64,000 nucleotides of DNA, taken from assembly GCF_003858655.1 (NCBI RefSeq), contig NZ_RQXV01000013.1, positions 62,001 to 126,000 of the forward strand. Reading direction: 5' to 3'. Of the stretch, positions 1-6,931 are shown piece by piece. Origin of the DNA: Amphritea balenae. Lineage in GTDB: Bacteria; Pseudomonadota; Gammaproteobacteria; Pseudomonadales; Balneatricaceae. The notes under the pieces are model-generated. The model was not told where the DNA came from and searched no databases. It saw nothing but the letters and a program-made list of their open reading frames with translations. The number at the start of each line of letters is the position of its first letter. The first letter of the stretch is position 1. The translations under genes were made by a program, and so were the position numbers.

Positions 1-506
1 AGCCCCGCACTGAAGGGCTAAAGTTACAGTTATACCGGGATGATCTGCGCCTGGCGGTAACCGAAACAGTGACCGCCGGGCAGCGGGAGATTAAGCAGCG
101 TGACCGGGAGATGGCCTGGAAGCTGGGCTACAGTGAATGGCGTTATACACAGCCGGGTGAAGCTGAGTACCGCACCTTTAAGCCGGTTAATAAGCGTTGG
201 CTACAATCGGGTTTTAGCGGATTTTGTCATGAACTGGCCGAGCGTGACGGACTAACCCTGGGGGATTTTGATGCAAGCGGTTTTGAAGCGTTGGGCTGGC
301 AGCGTCAGCGTGACATGATGCGGCTGCAGGTGCTGCGTCATGGCTTTCGTCGGGCGCTGGAACTTTGGCTGGTGCTGGACCTGAGCTGTGAACTGGAACG
401 ACAGGGCTATCAGGTGAGTCTGGGCACTTTCTGCTCACGTGACATGACCCCCAGGAATATAATGATCTCTGCCCGGTTAATGGAGCCCGCTAATGGAGTC
501 AGATAA
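1..506 (+). CDS. C-terminal part of an unrecognised protein (5' end outside window)
   Basis: The reading frame is open from the left edge (first full codon at 3) to the TAA at 504-506, so this is the tail of a longer gene. A GTG at 69 could serve as a start, but the roughly 20 codons before it read as ordinary protein, so I do not take it as the true start. The visible part is basic and rich in Trp and Arg, and ends with a motif reading CSRDMTPRNIMISARL. A closing TPRN segment vaguely recalls C-terminal parts of some SAM-dependent methyltransferase-like proteins, but this is only an impression and I assign no function. It overlaps the next gene by 14 bases, which suggests translational coupling and one transcript with the DNA glycosylase homologue. 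Confidence 0.7.
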   Translation, partial: PRTEGLKLQLYRDDLRLAVTETVTAGQREIKQRDREMAWKLGYSEWRYTQPGEAEYRTFKPVNKRWLQSGFSGFCHELAERDGLTLGDFDASGFEALGWQRQRDMMRLQVLRHGFRRALELWLVLDLSCELERQGYQVSLGTFCSRDMTPRNIMISARLMEPANGVR

Positions 507-1086
507 GCAGTTAATTGCCCGGGTTAAAGCCTGCACTATCTGTGCTGCGCATCTGACCGATGGTGTGCGGCCGGTACTGCAGTTCAGTTCAACGGCGCGT
601 ATTCTGATCGCAGGACAGGCTCCTGGACGTAAAGTCCATGATACCGGTATCCCTTTTAACGATCCCAGTGGTGATCGTTTAAGGCAGTGGATGGGGATCG
701 ATCGGCAGACGTTTTATGATGCGCAGCAGATAGCGATACTACCGATGGGGTTTTGTTTTCCGGGTACCGGTAAGTCCGGTGATCTGCCCCCGCGTAAAGA
801 GTGTGCGCCCCAGTGGCGTCAGCTGCTGCTGGATCGTTTGCCTGAGCTAGAGTTGGTGTTAGTGATTGGTCAGTATGCACAGGCCTGGCATCTGTCTGAG
901 AAAGGTTCTGTAACCGAGATAGTTTCTAACTGGCGGGATTATTGTCAGGGGGATCAGGTGTTGAAGCAGTTTCCTATGCCGCATCCTAGTCCGCGGAATA
1001 ATATCTGGTTGAAGAGGAATCCCTGGTTTGAGGAGGAGCTGGTGCCGGTGTTGCAGGGGGAGGTTAAGCGGGTTTTATCCCTTTAG
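493..1086 (+). CDS. uracil-DNA glycosylase family protein
   Basis: A 197-residue member of the uracil-DNA glycosylase-like superfamily (COG1573 type). The first active-site motif is at about residues 41-62 (GQAPG, then an Asn-Asp-Pro-Ser-Gly-Asp-Arg-Leu stretch) and the second is HPSPRNN at about 164-170, as in the family. Members excise uracil from DNA or bind such lesions; whether this one is active cannot be read from the sequence. Cys14 and Cys17 form a CxxC near the N-terminus, recalling the iron-sulfur UDG families, but I cannot define a full four-Cys set. The ATG lies inside the 3' end of the preceding gene, indicating coupling. No terminator is obvious; a dispersed repeat begins about 20 bases downstream. 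Confidence 0.85.
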   Translation: MESDKQLIARVKACTICAAHLTDGVRPVLQFSSTARILIAGQAPGRKVHDTGIPFNDPSGDRLRQWMGIDRQTFYDAQQIAILPMGFCFPGTGKSGDLPPRKECAPQWRQLLLDRLPELELVLVIGQYAQAWHLSEKGSVTEIVSNWRDYCQGDQVLKQFPMPHPSPRNNIWLKRNPWFEEELVPVLQGEVKRVLSL

Positions 1087-1105
1087 TTTTGGCCTTTTTA
1101 CAGTT

Positions 1106-1443
1106 GTCGTAGTGATCCATTACTTTTTGTTCCGCTCTCGCTGAGCGCTTCTCGTAAACAGAGAGTGACTTTTGCGCGGCCAAAAGTCTTAACAATCTAA
1201 AGGCCGCCCCACTGCTGGGTCGGCTTCGCCGACTTCCCTGCGCGTTTCAGTTTCAAATGGGGTCTGCCCTCTCTTAGGCAAAGAAGCAGCCGCTTCGCGT
1301 CTTCAAACAGTCCTCGCCCTTTATCCATTTAAAACTTCCAATACCCAAAGGGCACGATGTGCTCGGCTGAACAGAAGGGGGATCTTTAGTCCGTGCCATT
1401 CTGCTGGATTCTGATTAATTGTCTGATTCTGTTCTTTGAGGCA
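1106..1443. repeat. dispersed intergenic repeat, copy 1 (about 340 bp)
   Basis: This 409-base gap (1087-1495) holds no convincing gene. It contains the first of two imperfect direct copies (the second is at 1764-2051). The shared blocks appear in the same order: GTAGTGA, a palindromic TTTTGCGCGGCCAAAAG, TCTTAACAATCTAAAGG, a GTCGGC-loop-GCCGAC hairpin, CTTCCCTGCGCGTTTCA, CAAACAGTCCTCGC, CAGAAGGGG and GCCATTCTGCTGG. Blocks are conserved while the links between them vary, which suggests an old duplication or a genome-wide repeat family. I recall similar GGCCGCCC-type intergenic repeats in other gammaproteobacteria, of unknown function. Confidence 0.75.
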
Positions 1444-1495
1444 GTATCAGGGATTGAGTTTGCTTGATTCAGTCTGGTTTGATTAGGAGAGTGTT

Positions 1496-1732
1496 ATGTT
1501 GGAATTAAGACCAAACTGCGAGTGTTGTGATAAAGATCTGCCGCCGGAATCGACAGAAGCGGTTATCTGTACTTTTGAGTGTACCTTTTGTTCAGATTGT
1601 TCTGAGAATCTGTTGAGGCATGTTTGTCCTAATTGTTCGGGGAATCTTGTGCAGCGGCCTATTCGGCCGGAGGCTGCTTTGGTTAATAATCCGCCTTCTA
1701 CTGAGAGGGTTCTTAAGGAAGGGGGCTGCTGA
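1496..1732 (+). CDS. DUF1272 domain-containing small cysteine-rich protein
   Basis: This 78-residue protein matches the DUF1272 family: LELRPNCECC at the start, a C-F-E-C-T-F-C-S-D-C stretch and a later CPNC. The ten or so Cys residues in CxxC and CxC spacing suggest a zinc-binding knuckle; that is inferred, and no biochemical role is known to me. GGAG sits 8 bases before the ATG. It is a lone gene sandwiched between two copies of the same intergenic repeat (1106-1443 and 1764-2051), so it may have been carried or amplified together with them. The reverse-strand frame over the same bases is a shadow. Confidence 0.85.
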   Translation: MLELRPNCECCDKDLPPESTEAVICTFECTFCSDCSENLLRHVCPNCSGNLVQRPIRPEAALVNNPPSTERVLKEGGC

Positions 1733-1763
1733 AGGCGCATCCTGCGCCGATTCATTGCTGTTT

Positions 1764-2051
1764 GCCGTAGTGACCCAATACTCCGTGTTTCGCCCTTTGG
1801 CGAGTCAAGACTTTTGCGCGGCCAAAAGTCTTAACAATCTAAAGGCCGCCCATGCTGCTGGGTCGGCTACGCCGACTTCCCTGCGCGTTTCATAAATCAA
1901 TGGGTGCTGCGGAACTCGGCCAAAGTTCGGCCTCAAACAGTCCTCGCTTTATCCGTTTCTAAGCTGCAATGCTCGGCTGCACAGAAGGGGAAAGTTAGTC
2001 CGCGCCATTCTGCTGGTTCAGATCAATTGTCTGGAACTGATCTTTCAGGCA
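1764..2051. repeat. dispersed intergenic repeat, copy 2 (about 290 bp)
   Basis: Second imperfect copy of the repeat at 1106-1443, in the same orientation. The palindrome TTTTGCGCGGCCAAAAG, the TCTTAACAATCTAAAGG block, a GTCGGC-TAC-GCCGAC hairpin (copy 1 has TTC in the loop) and the GCCATTCTGCTGG tail are all kept. It occupies most of the 525-base gap 1733-2257. The remaining part (2052-2228) is AT-rich, and I see only a short palindrome there (CCTTGCAAGG). Confidence 0.75.
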
Positions 2052-2228
2052 CACTCAAGTAAATGGATACGTATAGCTATGCTATATAAATTGATCAATG
2101 AGCCTTCTCATTTTTAGTGGACGAGAATGTATTAGCTGTCTTTAGCTTTTCTCTTTTTACCGATGATACCTTGCAAGGTCCTGAAGCTTACAAGCTTGTC
2201 TACCTTGCATGGGCTCAATATTAAAGTT

Positions 2229-2235
2229 GTTAGAC
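2229..2235 (+). other. integron core recombination site (5' boundary of cassette 1)
   Basis: GTTAGAC fits the GTTRRRY core at which integron integrases cut after the G. It is the exact reverse complement of the GTCTAAC element at 3254-3260 in the attC at the end of the following gene. That is what a cassette should show, because the first bases of an integrated cassette complete its own attC when it is circular. I could not find a matching RYYYAAC element or stem upstream, so no complete attC or attI can be claimed on the left. Confidence 0.6.
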
Positions 2236-2257
2236 GGCACTAGGAGGGCCGGGAGAT

Positions 2258-3241
2258 ATGTCCGATCTAATTCAAGTTGTCGAGATTGTCTCGACCTTCA
2301 TTTGGCCTGTGCTCGTTTTCGTTGTGATTCTCATGCTTCGCCGTTCACTAGAGCGTTTCATTAGGGCGTCCAAGAAGCGCACCGTTGGTGATCTTGAGAT
2401 TAAATTCGACGAGCGACTAAGTGCGCTGAGTGAAGCGGTAGCTGATATCAGGGGGCCCGATCGGCATAAGCGACTTCTCGCAGAGAAGAGGGATCGACTT
2501 TTAAAAATTCCGAATGTGTCGTTCCACTTCGCAGATCGCGACCGGATCTCTAGTTTCTACAACGACTACTTTCGCGAGCCAACGGTTGACAGCTTGGTCC
2601 GTGAAATCGCCAGCGAAGTGTCAGGCGATGTCAGCGGTAAACTGCCGCAAGTGATTGAGGCAAAGGCCGGTGGGAAGGATCTGACAAAGTGGATCAGCAC
2701 GATTCGGTTGCCAGAAACGTCACTTAATGGAATGTTTCTTCGATACCAGAGAGAAACGATCAAGAGTGATCAAGTCGAGCTAGGTATGGAGTTAAGCGAG
2801 GTTGAGCTCTCTGAACTGGAGGAGTTCGATAATTTGGTGGATAAGTTGAGTCAGCAGTTCTCGCTATCCGTGCTGCCTGAAGAGAGGGAAAAGACTGAGG
2901 TGGCACTTAAGGAAAGAGCTGCCGAACAAGCTTTGAGTACACTTGAGCGGGCGACCGGATGGGTACTAGTAGAGGGCTCGTTTCTGATCTCAGACGAAGG
3001 TAACGACTTCTACAAATGCATGTACACCCACCCTGTCAGTTCCTACACTGAGCAGTCCGGTCATGCTGTGCACGTTTCTTTTCTTTTGCCGAAGTCTAAG
3101 ATTGAACCTTCCGTCGCCGGCAATTATCTCCAGTCTATTGGAGGCGAAGTTCCGCTCCATATTTACGGAGAAATTTGGCAGCCTCTGAACCGCAACCAGG
3201 GTCGTTGGGAGGTTCAAATCACTCCCCTTGCTGTGTATTAG
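2258..3241 (+). CDS. unknown membrane-anchored protein, integron cassette 1
   Basis: This 327-residue protein belongs to no family I recognise. One strong membrane segment lies at about residues 8-27, followed by a basic stretch (RRSLERFIRASKKR) that suggests an N-in anchor with a large cytoplasmic part. The middle (about 40-240) is charged and probably helical, with an acidic stretch near 175-200. The C-terminal third (about 245-327) alternates hydrophobic and polar residues like a beta-rich domain. Strong ribosome-binding sequence (GGAGGG and GGGAG) precedes the ATG, which lies 28 bases after the core site GTTAGAC. An attC site follows 12 bases after the stop. Such single-gene, promoterless spacing is typical of integron cassettes. 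Function unknown. Confidence 0.8.
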   Translation: MSDLIQVVEIVSTFIWPVLVFVVILMLRRSLERFIRASKKRTVGDLEIKFDERLSALSEAVADIRGPDRHKRLLAEKRDRLLKIPNVSFHFADRDRISSFYNDYFREPTVDSLVREIASEVSGDVSGKLPQVIEAKAGGKDLTKWISTIRLPETSLNGMFLRYQRETIKSDQVELGMELSEVELSELEEFDNLVDKLSQQFSLSVLPEEREKTEVALKERAAEQALSTLERATGWVLVEGSFLISDEGNDFYKCMYTHPVSSYTEQSGHAVHVSFLLPKSKIEPSVAGNYLQSIGGEVPLHIYGEIWQPLNRNQGRWEVQITPLAVY

Positions 3242-3253
3242 GAATGCCATACC

Positions 3254-3325
3254 GTCTAACAATTACATCCAGCCGGCCCAAAAAGCTATCCTCGCTTTTA
3301 GGGCAGCTGATGTGAAGCGTTAGCT
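3254..3325 (+). other. attC recombination site 1
   Basis: The site begins with GTCTAAC (3254-3260) and ends with GTTAGCT (3319-3325). Between them, ACATCCAGC pairs with GCTGATGT leaving one unpaired base, the extrahelical-base arrangement typical of attC. The centre pairs GCCCAAAAAGC with GCTTTTAGGGC around a short loop. Predicted cassette 1 is therefore 2230-3319. The right-hand core has a C where the consensus wants a purine, so it is slightly imperfect. Confidence 0.8.
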
Positions 3326-3334
3326 GTTCACCTT

Positions 3335-3721
3335 ATGACACCCAAACTGATCAACAGACTGATAAAGCCGATAAATAGATATCGTTTTATTATTTTGGCC
3401 TCAACCATATTAGGTTGGGGAGTGCTCTGGTTCATATTTCTTGAACCATCAGGCATGAATACCAGTGTTTCTTTTGATGGTAAGCCTATAGGCTTTAAGT
3501 CCTCCATATTATTAATGTTCTGGATGACTGGAGTTTCGTTTGTTGTTTTTAGTTACCGAAACTTGAAAGAGCATCCTGGAAGAGAATCGAGCATCCTTAA
3601 AAAAACTGACTATTTACTAGCTAAAGGCTTTGAGTGGCATGGTTCAGTTTTTTTCACAATCTGGTTCATTGGGCTTATGCTAGGAACTTTAATTGTGACA
3701 TTCAAATGGATCATAGAATAA
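3335..3721 (+). CDS. unknown small membrane protein with three helices, integron cassette 2
   Basis: This 128-residue protein has three predicted membrane segments, at about residues 17-36, 57-74 and 105-126, with a short basic N-terminus and a polar loop at about 75-100. No family is recognised. The ATG lies 15 bases after the core of the preceding attC, and the stop lies 2 bases before the GTCTAAC of the next one, a tight cassette fit (predicted cassette 3320-3777). The coding sequence looks more AT-rich than the neighbouring chromosomal genes, in line with a different origin. Expression would depend on an upstream promoter or read-through from cassette 1. Confidence 0.75.
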   Translation: MTPKLINRLIKPINRYRFIILASTILGWGVLWFIFLEPSGMNTSVSFDGKPIGFKSSILLMFWMTGVSFVVFSYRNLKEHPGRESSILKKTDYLLAKGFEWHGSVFFTIWFIGLMLGTLIVTFKWIIE

Positions 3722-3723
3722 GC

Positions 3724-3783
3724 GTCTAACAAGGCGCACAAGCAAGGACACGCTAACGCGTGCCTCTGCTTGAGGCGTTAAAG
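3724..3783 (+). other. attC recombination site 2
   Basis: GTCTAAC (3724-3730) opens the site and GTTAAAG (3777-3783) closes it. Between them CAAGCAAGG and ACACGC on the left pair with CGCGTG and CCTCTGCTTG on the right, giving a long imperfect hairpin of about 60 bases. The last base of the right core departs from GTTRRRY. The site follows directly on the stop codon of the preceding gene. Confidence 0.7.
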
Positions 3784-3849
3784 CCTACAAAGCAAACAAC
3801 TACTCACCCATGGGCAAAGCCCATGAGAGGCAAGCGTAGCGATGCCAAC

Positions 3850-3906
3850 ATCTGAATAGGCCGCACTTAGGTGAGGTAGAAAACCATAACTGGAGCCTAT
3901 TCAGAT
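3850..3906. repeat. 12-bp perfect inverted repeat beside the cassette region
   Basis: ATCTGAATAGGC (3850-3861) and its exact complement GCCTATTCAGAT (3895-3906) enclose 33 bases. It lies between attC 2 and the terminator at 3928. A smaller hairpin, CCCATGGGCAAAGCCCATG, is just upstream. It could be a remnant of another recombination site or the end of an old mobile element; the sequence does not decide. Confidence 0.5.
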
Positions 3907-3927
3907 ATAAACGAATAACGAACAACA

Positions 3928-3961
3928 AAAAAGAGAGCCATCAGGCTCTCTTTTCTTTTTT
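3928..3961. terminator. bidirectional intrinsic terminator
   Basis: A GAGAGCC-ATCA-GGCTCTC stem is flanked by A-runs on the left and T-runs on the right. It can end transcription from the cassettes on the plus strand and from the 3990-4175 gene on the minus strand. Confidence 0.85.
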
Positions 3962-3989
3962 GCACTTCAGCTATTTCTAGCCGCGGTTG

Positions 3990-4175
3990 TTAGTGTAGCT
4001 CTTCGTATTTCTTTTGAATGGCTACCAGTGCCGGTTGTGCTTCGAGTGGTGCGTAGGCGATAGCCTGATCGAACAGGTCTTTATTCTCTTCGGAAAGACG
4101 CTCCTCTTCATCCATTGCAGATAGCTTCTGCATCGCTTCGATAAACTTTGGGTGCTGTTTTTTTGCAGGTTTCAT
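3990..4175 (-). CDS. small charged protein of unknown function
   Basis: A 61-residue protein beginning MKPAKKQHPKF, rich in Glu, Lys and Ala and probably helical, with no signal peptide or membrane segment. The frame is open further upstream (to 4223), but an AGGAGG sequence lies just before the ATG at 4173-4175, which decides the start. It follows ppiC on the same strand and ends before a strong terminator, so it is the last gene of that unit. I do not recognise a family. Confidence 0.65.
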   Translation of the reverse strand: MKPAKKQHPKFIEAMQKLSAMDEEERLSEENKDLFDQAIAYAPLEAQPALVAIQKKYEELH

Positions 4176-4223
4176 AGGAACTACCTCCTCAGTGTGCAGT
4201 GTTAACTGCATCGTTTTCAGCAA

Positions 4224-4502
4224 CTAGGTGCGATAGATGGTTTGAATAAGGTGAAAACCAAATTTAGTTTTCACCGGCCCGTGGATCTCTAATACTTTCT
4301 TTTTGAAGACGACATTGTCGAATGCTTTTACCATGGCGCCGGGGCGGATCTCGCCCAGTTCGCCGCCGCGTTTGGCTGAGTTACAGAGGGAATGCTTTTT
4401 TGCCAGCTTAGCAAAATCTTCCCCTTTGGCCAGTCGCTGCTTTAGTTTTTCAGCTTCTTCTTTTGTTTTTACCAGAATATGCCGTGCAGATGCTACAGCC
4501 AT
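4224..4502 (-). CDS. ppiC: peptidylprolyl isomerase, parvulin type (PpiC)
   Basis: A 92-residue single-domain parvulin that catalyses cis-trans isomerisation of prolyl bonds and, as in E. coli PpiC, should act in the cytoplasm (no signal peptide). Family landmarks are the ARHILVKTKEEAE start, the FAKLAKKHSLCNSAKRGGELG block and the FGFHLIQ end, with the paired active-site His residues in HILV and FHLI. A GTG three codons earlier is possible, but GGAG sits 8 bases before the ATG at 4502 and this start gives the usual length. It is followed by the small unknown gene and preceded by dbpA on the same strand. Confidence 0.92.
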   Translation of the reverse strand: MAVASARHILVKTKEEAEKLKQRLAKGEDFAKLAKKHSLCNSAKRGGELGEIRPGAMVKAFDNVVFKKKVLEIHGPVKTKFGFHLIQTIYRT

Positions 4503-4536
4503 GTTACCCACTCCAGATATGCGCAGTATAACCTGT

Positions 4537-5919
4537 TTACAGAATTCTTACTTTAAAACGGCGACCTTTGATCTTGCCGTTAATTAAACGACCATGGGCT
4601 TTACGGGCCTGATCACGTTGTACTGCTACATAAGCAACAAAATCATAGATATCTATTTTACCGACTACGCTACCCTCAATTCCGGCTTCACCGGTCATGG
4701 CTCCAAGGATATCACCAGGGCGGATCTTATCTTTTCGACCACCGGCTATGCATAGAGTTCGCATGGCTGGCTTAGTCGGCTCTTCGGAGCTGATCTTCTT
4801 CAGGCTGCTAAGTGATTCTGTGTGCAGGCTGAGGCTCTGGTATTCGCTGATTGCTTCCAGTTTATAGTCTTCAGAGTCCCGGTAGATACTCAGGGCCAGA
4901 CCTTCTTTGCCCGCCCGGCCAGTACGGCCAATACGGTGGATGTAGATCTCAGGGTCACGTGGCAGGTCGTAGTTGATAACCACTTCCAGATCATCAATAT
5001 CAAGGCCCCGGGCCGCAACGTCGGTCGCGATCAGGATTGTGTTACTACGGTTGGAAAACTGTACTAATACCTGATCACGCTCACGCTGATCCAAGTCGCC
5101 ATGCAGGGCGGCGGCAAAGTAGCCTTCATTACGCAGGTGGTCAGATACTTCACGACACTGGTCTTTAGTGTTGCAGAAGATAACCGCAGATTCCGGCTGA
5201 TGGTGGCTTAGCAGGCGGGATAGTGCTTCGGGCTTCTTGGTCCGTTCTAACGGATAGAAGATCTGCTCAATCTGACTGGTGTTGTGTAGTGATTCAACCG
5301 TGACTTCGATCGGATCTGTTTGCAGGTCGGCACTCAGCTTTTGAATCCCTTCCGGGTAAGTCGCAGAGAACAGCAGCGTCTGACGTTTTTTTGGGGTGTA
5401 GTCGATGATGCCTTCGATCTGCTCATAGAAACCCATATCCAGCATGCGGTCGGCTTCATCCAGTACCACGGTAGTACAACGTTCCAGATGCAGTTTACCT
5501 TTACGAATCAGGTCCTGAATCCGTCCCGGCGTACCAACAATGATATGTGCGCCATGTTCTAGAGAACCGATTTGAGGACCGACAGGCTGCCCGCCGGACA
5601 GAGTGACGACCTTGATGTTGTTCTTAAAACGCGCCAGACGGCGAATCTCTTTTGCTACCTGAGTACTGAGCTCCCGGGTAGGACAAAGCACCAGTGCCTG
5701 AGTACCGAAGTCTCGCTGGTTGAGGTTCAGCAGCAGGCCAATAGCAAAAGCGGCGGTTTTACCGCTACCGGTTTTGGCTTTGGCGATCAGGTCTTTGCCT
5801 TCTAGCGCGAAGGGCAGGCTTTGAGCCTGAATCGGCGTCATCTCGTTATAGCCCAGATCAGACAGATTGCTGAGCATAGAAGTAGGCAGATTTAACGAGG
5901 AAAAAGAGGTATCGGTCAC
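4537..5919 (-). CDS. dbpA: ATP-dependent RNA helicase DbpA
   Basis: DEAD-box RNA helicase that in E. coli acts on 23S rRNA during 50S subunit assembly. All core motifs are present in order: Q motif, Walker A AKTGSGKT, PTRELS, GTPGR, DEADRM, SAT, then ARGLD and HRIGRTGRAG in the second RecA-like domain. The last 70 or so residues match the DbpA RNA-binding domain (LCIAGGRKDKIRPGDILGAMTG and the closing KGRRFKVRIL). I take the GTG at 5917-5919 as the start (460 residues, close to E. coli's 457). A GTG at 5979 is in frame, but a TATAAT-like promoter element lies between them. Ribosome binding is weak before either. Confidence 0.93.
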   Translation of the reverse strand: MTDTSFSSLNLPTSMLSNLSDLGYNEMTPIQAQSLPFALEGKDLIAKAKTGSGKTAAFAIGLLLNLNQRDFGTQALVLCPTRELSTQVAKEIRRLARFKNNIKVVTLSGGQPVGPQIGSLEHGAHIIVGTPGRIQDLIRKGKLHLERCTTVVLDEADRMLDMGFYEQIEGIIDYTPKKRQTLLFSATYPEGIQKLSADLQTDPIEVTVESLHNTSQIEQIFYPLERTKKPEALSRLLSHHQPESAVIFCNTKDQCREVSDHLRNEGYFAAALHGDLDQRERDQVLVQFSNRSNTILIATDVAARGLDIDDLEVVINYDLPRDPEIYIHRIGRTGRAGKEGLALSIYRDSEDYKLEAISEYQSLSLHTESLSSLKKISSEEPTKPAMRTLCIAGGRKDKIRPGDILGAMTGEAGIEGSVVGKIDIYDFVAYVAVQRDQARKAHGRLINGKIKGRRFKVRIL

Positions 5920-5952
5920 GGTGTACTCGGAGGTAAGAGTTGAATTGCCGCG

Positions 5953-5958
5953 ATTATA
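5953..5958 (-). promoter_or_regulatory. probable -10 element for dbpA
   Basis: TATAAT on the minus strand, about 34 bases before the chosen GTG start. No good -35 hexamer is visible at 16-18 bases, so the assignment rests on the -10 alone. Confidence 0.4.
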
Positions 5959-6129
5959 CCTGAAATGAGTAATGAACACCGGGGTAGCGGTTAAGTTTCT
6001 TTAAAGCTGAAGGGATAATAGCCGAAGTGTATTATCTGACTCGAATGGAAACAGGGTCTTTATTAGATACGGATCATCTATAAGTGACGTGTTGATTGAT
6101 ACCGCTTTGGGCTTCTAAGGATGCTGAGA

Positions 6130-6187
6130 GTGTTGCTAGTAACACGTGTAGTCATGGCTAGCTGATGACTCATCCTTTCGGGGATGA
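6130..6187 (+). promoter_or_regulatory. three consecutive small hairpins before the first LapG-like gene
   Basis: GTGTT/AACAC (6130-6145), AGTCAT/ATGACT (6150-6170) and TCATCC/GGGATGA (6170-6187) follow one another directly. The last overlaps the annotated ATG and would mask it, so translation may be structure-controlled. It does not match a c-di-GMP riboswitch that I can recognise. Confidence 0.35.
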
Positions 6188-6921
6188 TCTCTGCTAATTC
6201 GGATGAGTCGGCTTTGTTTCTATTACTGTTTTTACGAACACTACTGTTGCGACTTTGTTTGTCGCGATTGTCTTTTTTGCCAGCAACGATAGGGCAAAAA
6301 CCTCTGCGGTTATTAGTGCTGTTCGGTATTTTTTGCTGCCAGCCTGTCTTTGCTTTCGCTCTGTTTTCGCCGGCTCCCGATGATCATCTCTACCAGCGTT
6401 GGCAGGCTCTGCTGGAAACCCCGGCGGGGCAATTAAATACAGCTGAAAAACTTCGTCTAGTGGATGAGTTTGTAAATCAGGTGACATATAGCCCGGATCG
6501 AATTGAACAGGGAATGACCGACTACTGGCTGTCACCGGATGAGTTTTTCCGGTTGGGACGAGGGGATTGTGAGGATTTCGCCATCGCTAAGTTCTTCGGT
6601 TTGCTGGCGTTGGGTGTACCGGAAGCTTCATTGAAGCTGGTTTATGGTCGTCTACCTGAAACAGGGCTGTATCATGTGTTATTGCAGTATCAACCGGACT
6701 CTGGTGCTGAACCTCTGTTACTGGATAACCTGACACTGACTCCCACAGTTGCCTCTAAACGCACGGATTTTAAGCCGTTGTATAGTTTCGATCGGAATTC
6801 TGTTTGGTTTATGGATGGCTGGCAGAGCAAGGTTCGTTCTTCTACTCCGTTGAATACAGGGCAGTGGCAGCGGGTTTTAAGTCAGCAATCAGCTGGCAGA
6901 GAGTGGCTGGCGTTACGCTAA
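6184..6921 (+). CDS. transglutaminase-like cysteine peptidase, LapG family (paralogue 1)
   Basis: A 245-residue member of the bacterial transglutaminase-like cysteine proteinase family. The catalytic triad is visible as Cys129 in GRGDCEDFA, His164 in LYHVLL and Asp181 in LLDNLT. LapG homologues are periplasmic and cleave large RTX surface adhesins; LapD restrains them in response to c-di-GMP. The N-terminus is unusual: about 25 hydrophobic residues, then a second basic-hydrophobic stretch ending near Ala59, so the true start may be later and the second stretch may be the signal peptide. A paralogue with identical triad spacing lies at 7879-8568, with a sirtuin gene between on the other strand. 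No lapD or adhesin gene is in the window, so the substrate is unknown. Confidence 0.85.
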   Translation: MISANSDESALFLLLFLRTLLLRLCLSRLSFLPATIGQKPLRLLVLFGIFCCQPVFAFALFSPAPDDHLYQRWQALLETPAGQLNTAEKLRLVDEFVNQVTYSPDRIEQGMTDYWLSPDEFFRLGRGDCEDFAIAKFFGLLALGVPEASLKLVYGRLPETGLYHVLLQYQPDSGAEPLLLDNLTLTPTVASKRTDFKPLYSFDRNSVWFMDGWQSKVRSSTPLNTGQWQRVLSQQSAGREWLALR

Positions 6922-6931
6922 GCCTATAACG

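Noticed and set aside
1483-1755. Minus-strand 90-codon frame over the DUF1272 gene
   Set aside because: The plus-strand frame matches DUF1272 with a good ribosome-binding site, so the reverse frame is a shadow.
2052-2228. Complete attC or attI site on the left of cassette 1
   Set aside because: Only the GTTAGAC core is visible; no RYYYAAC partner or pairing arm was found upstream.
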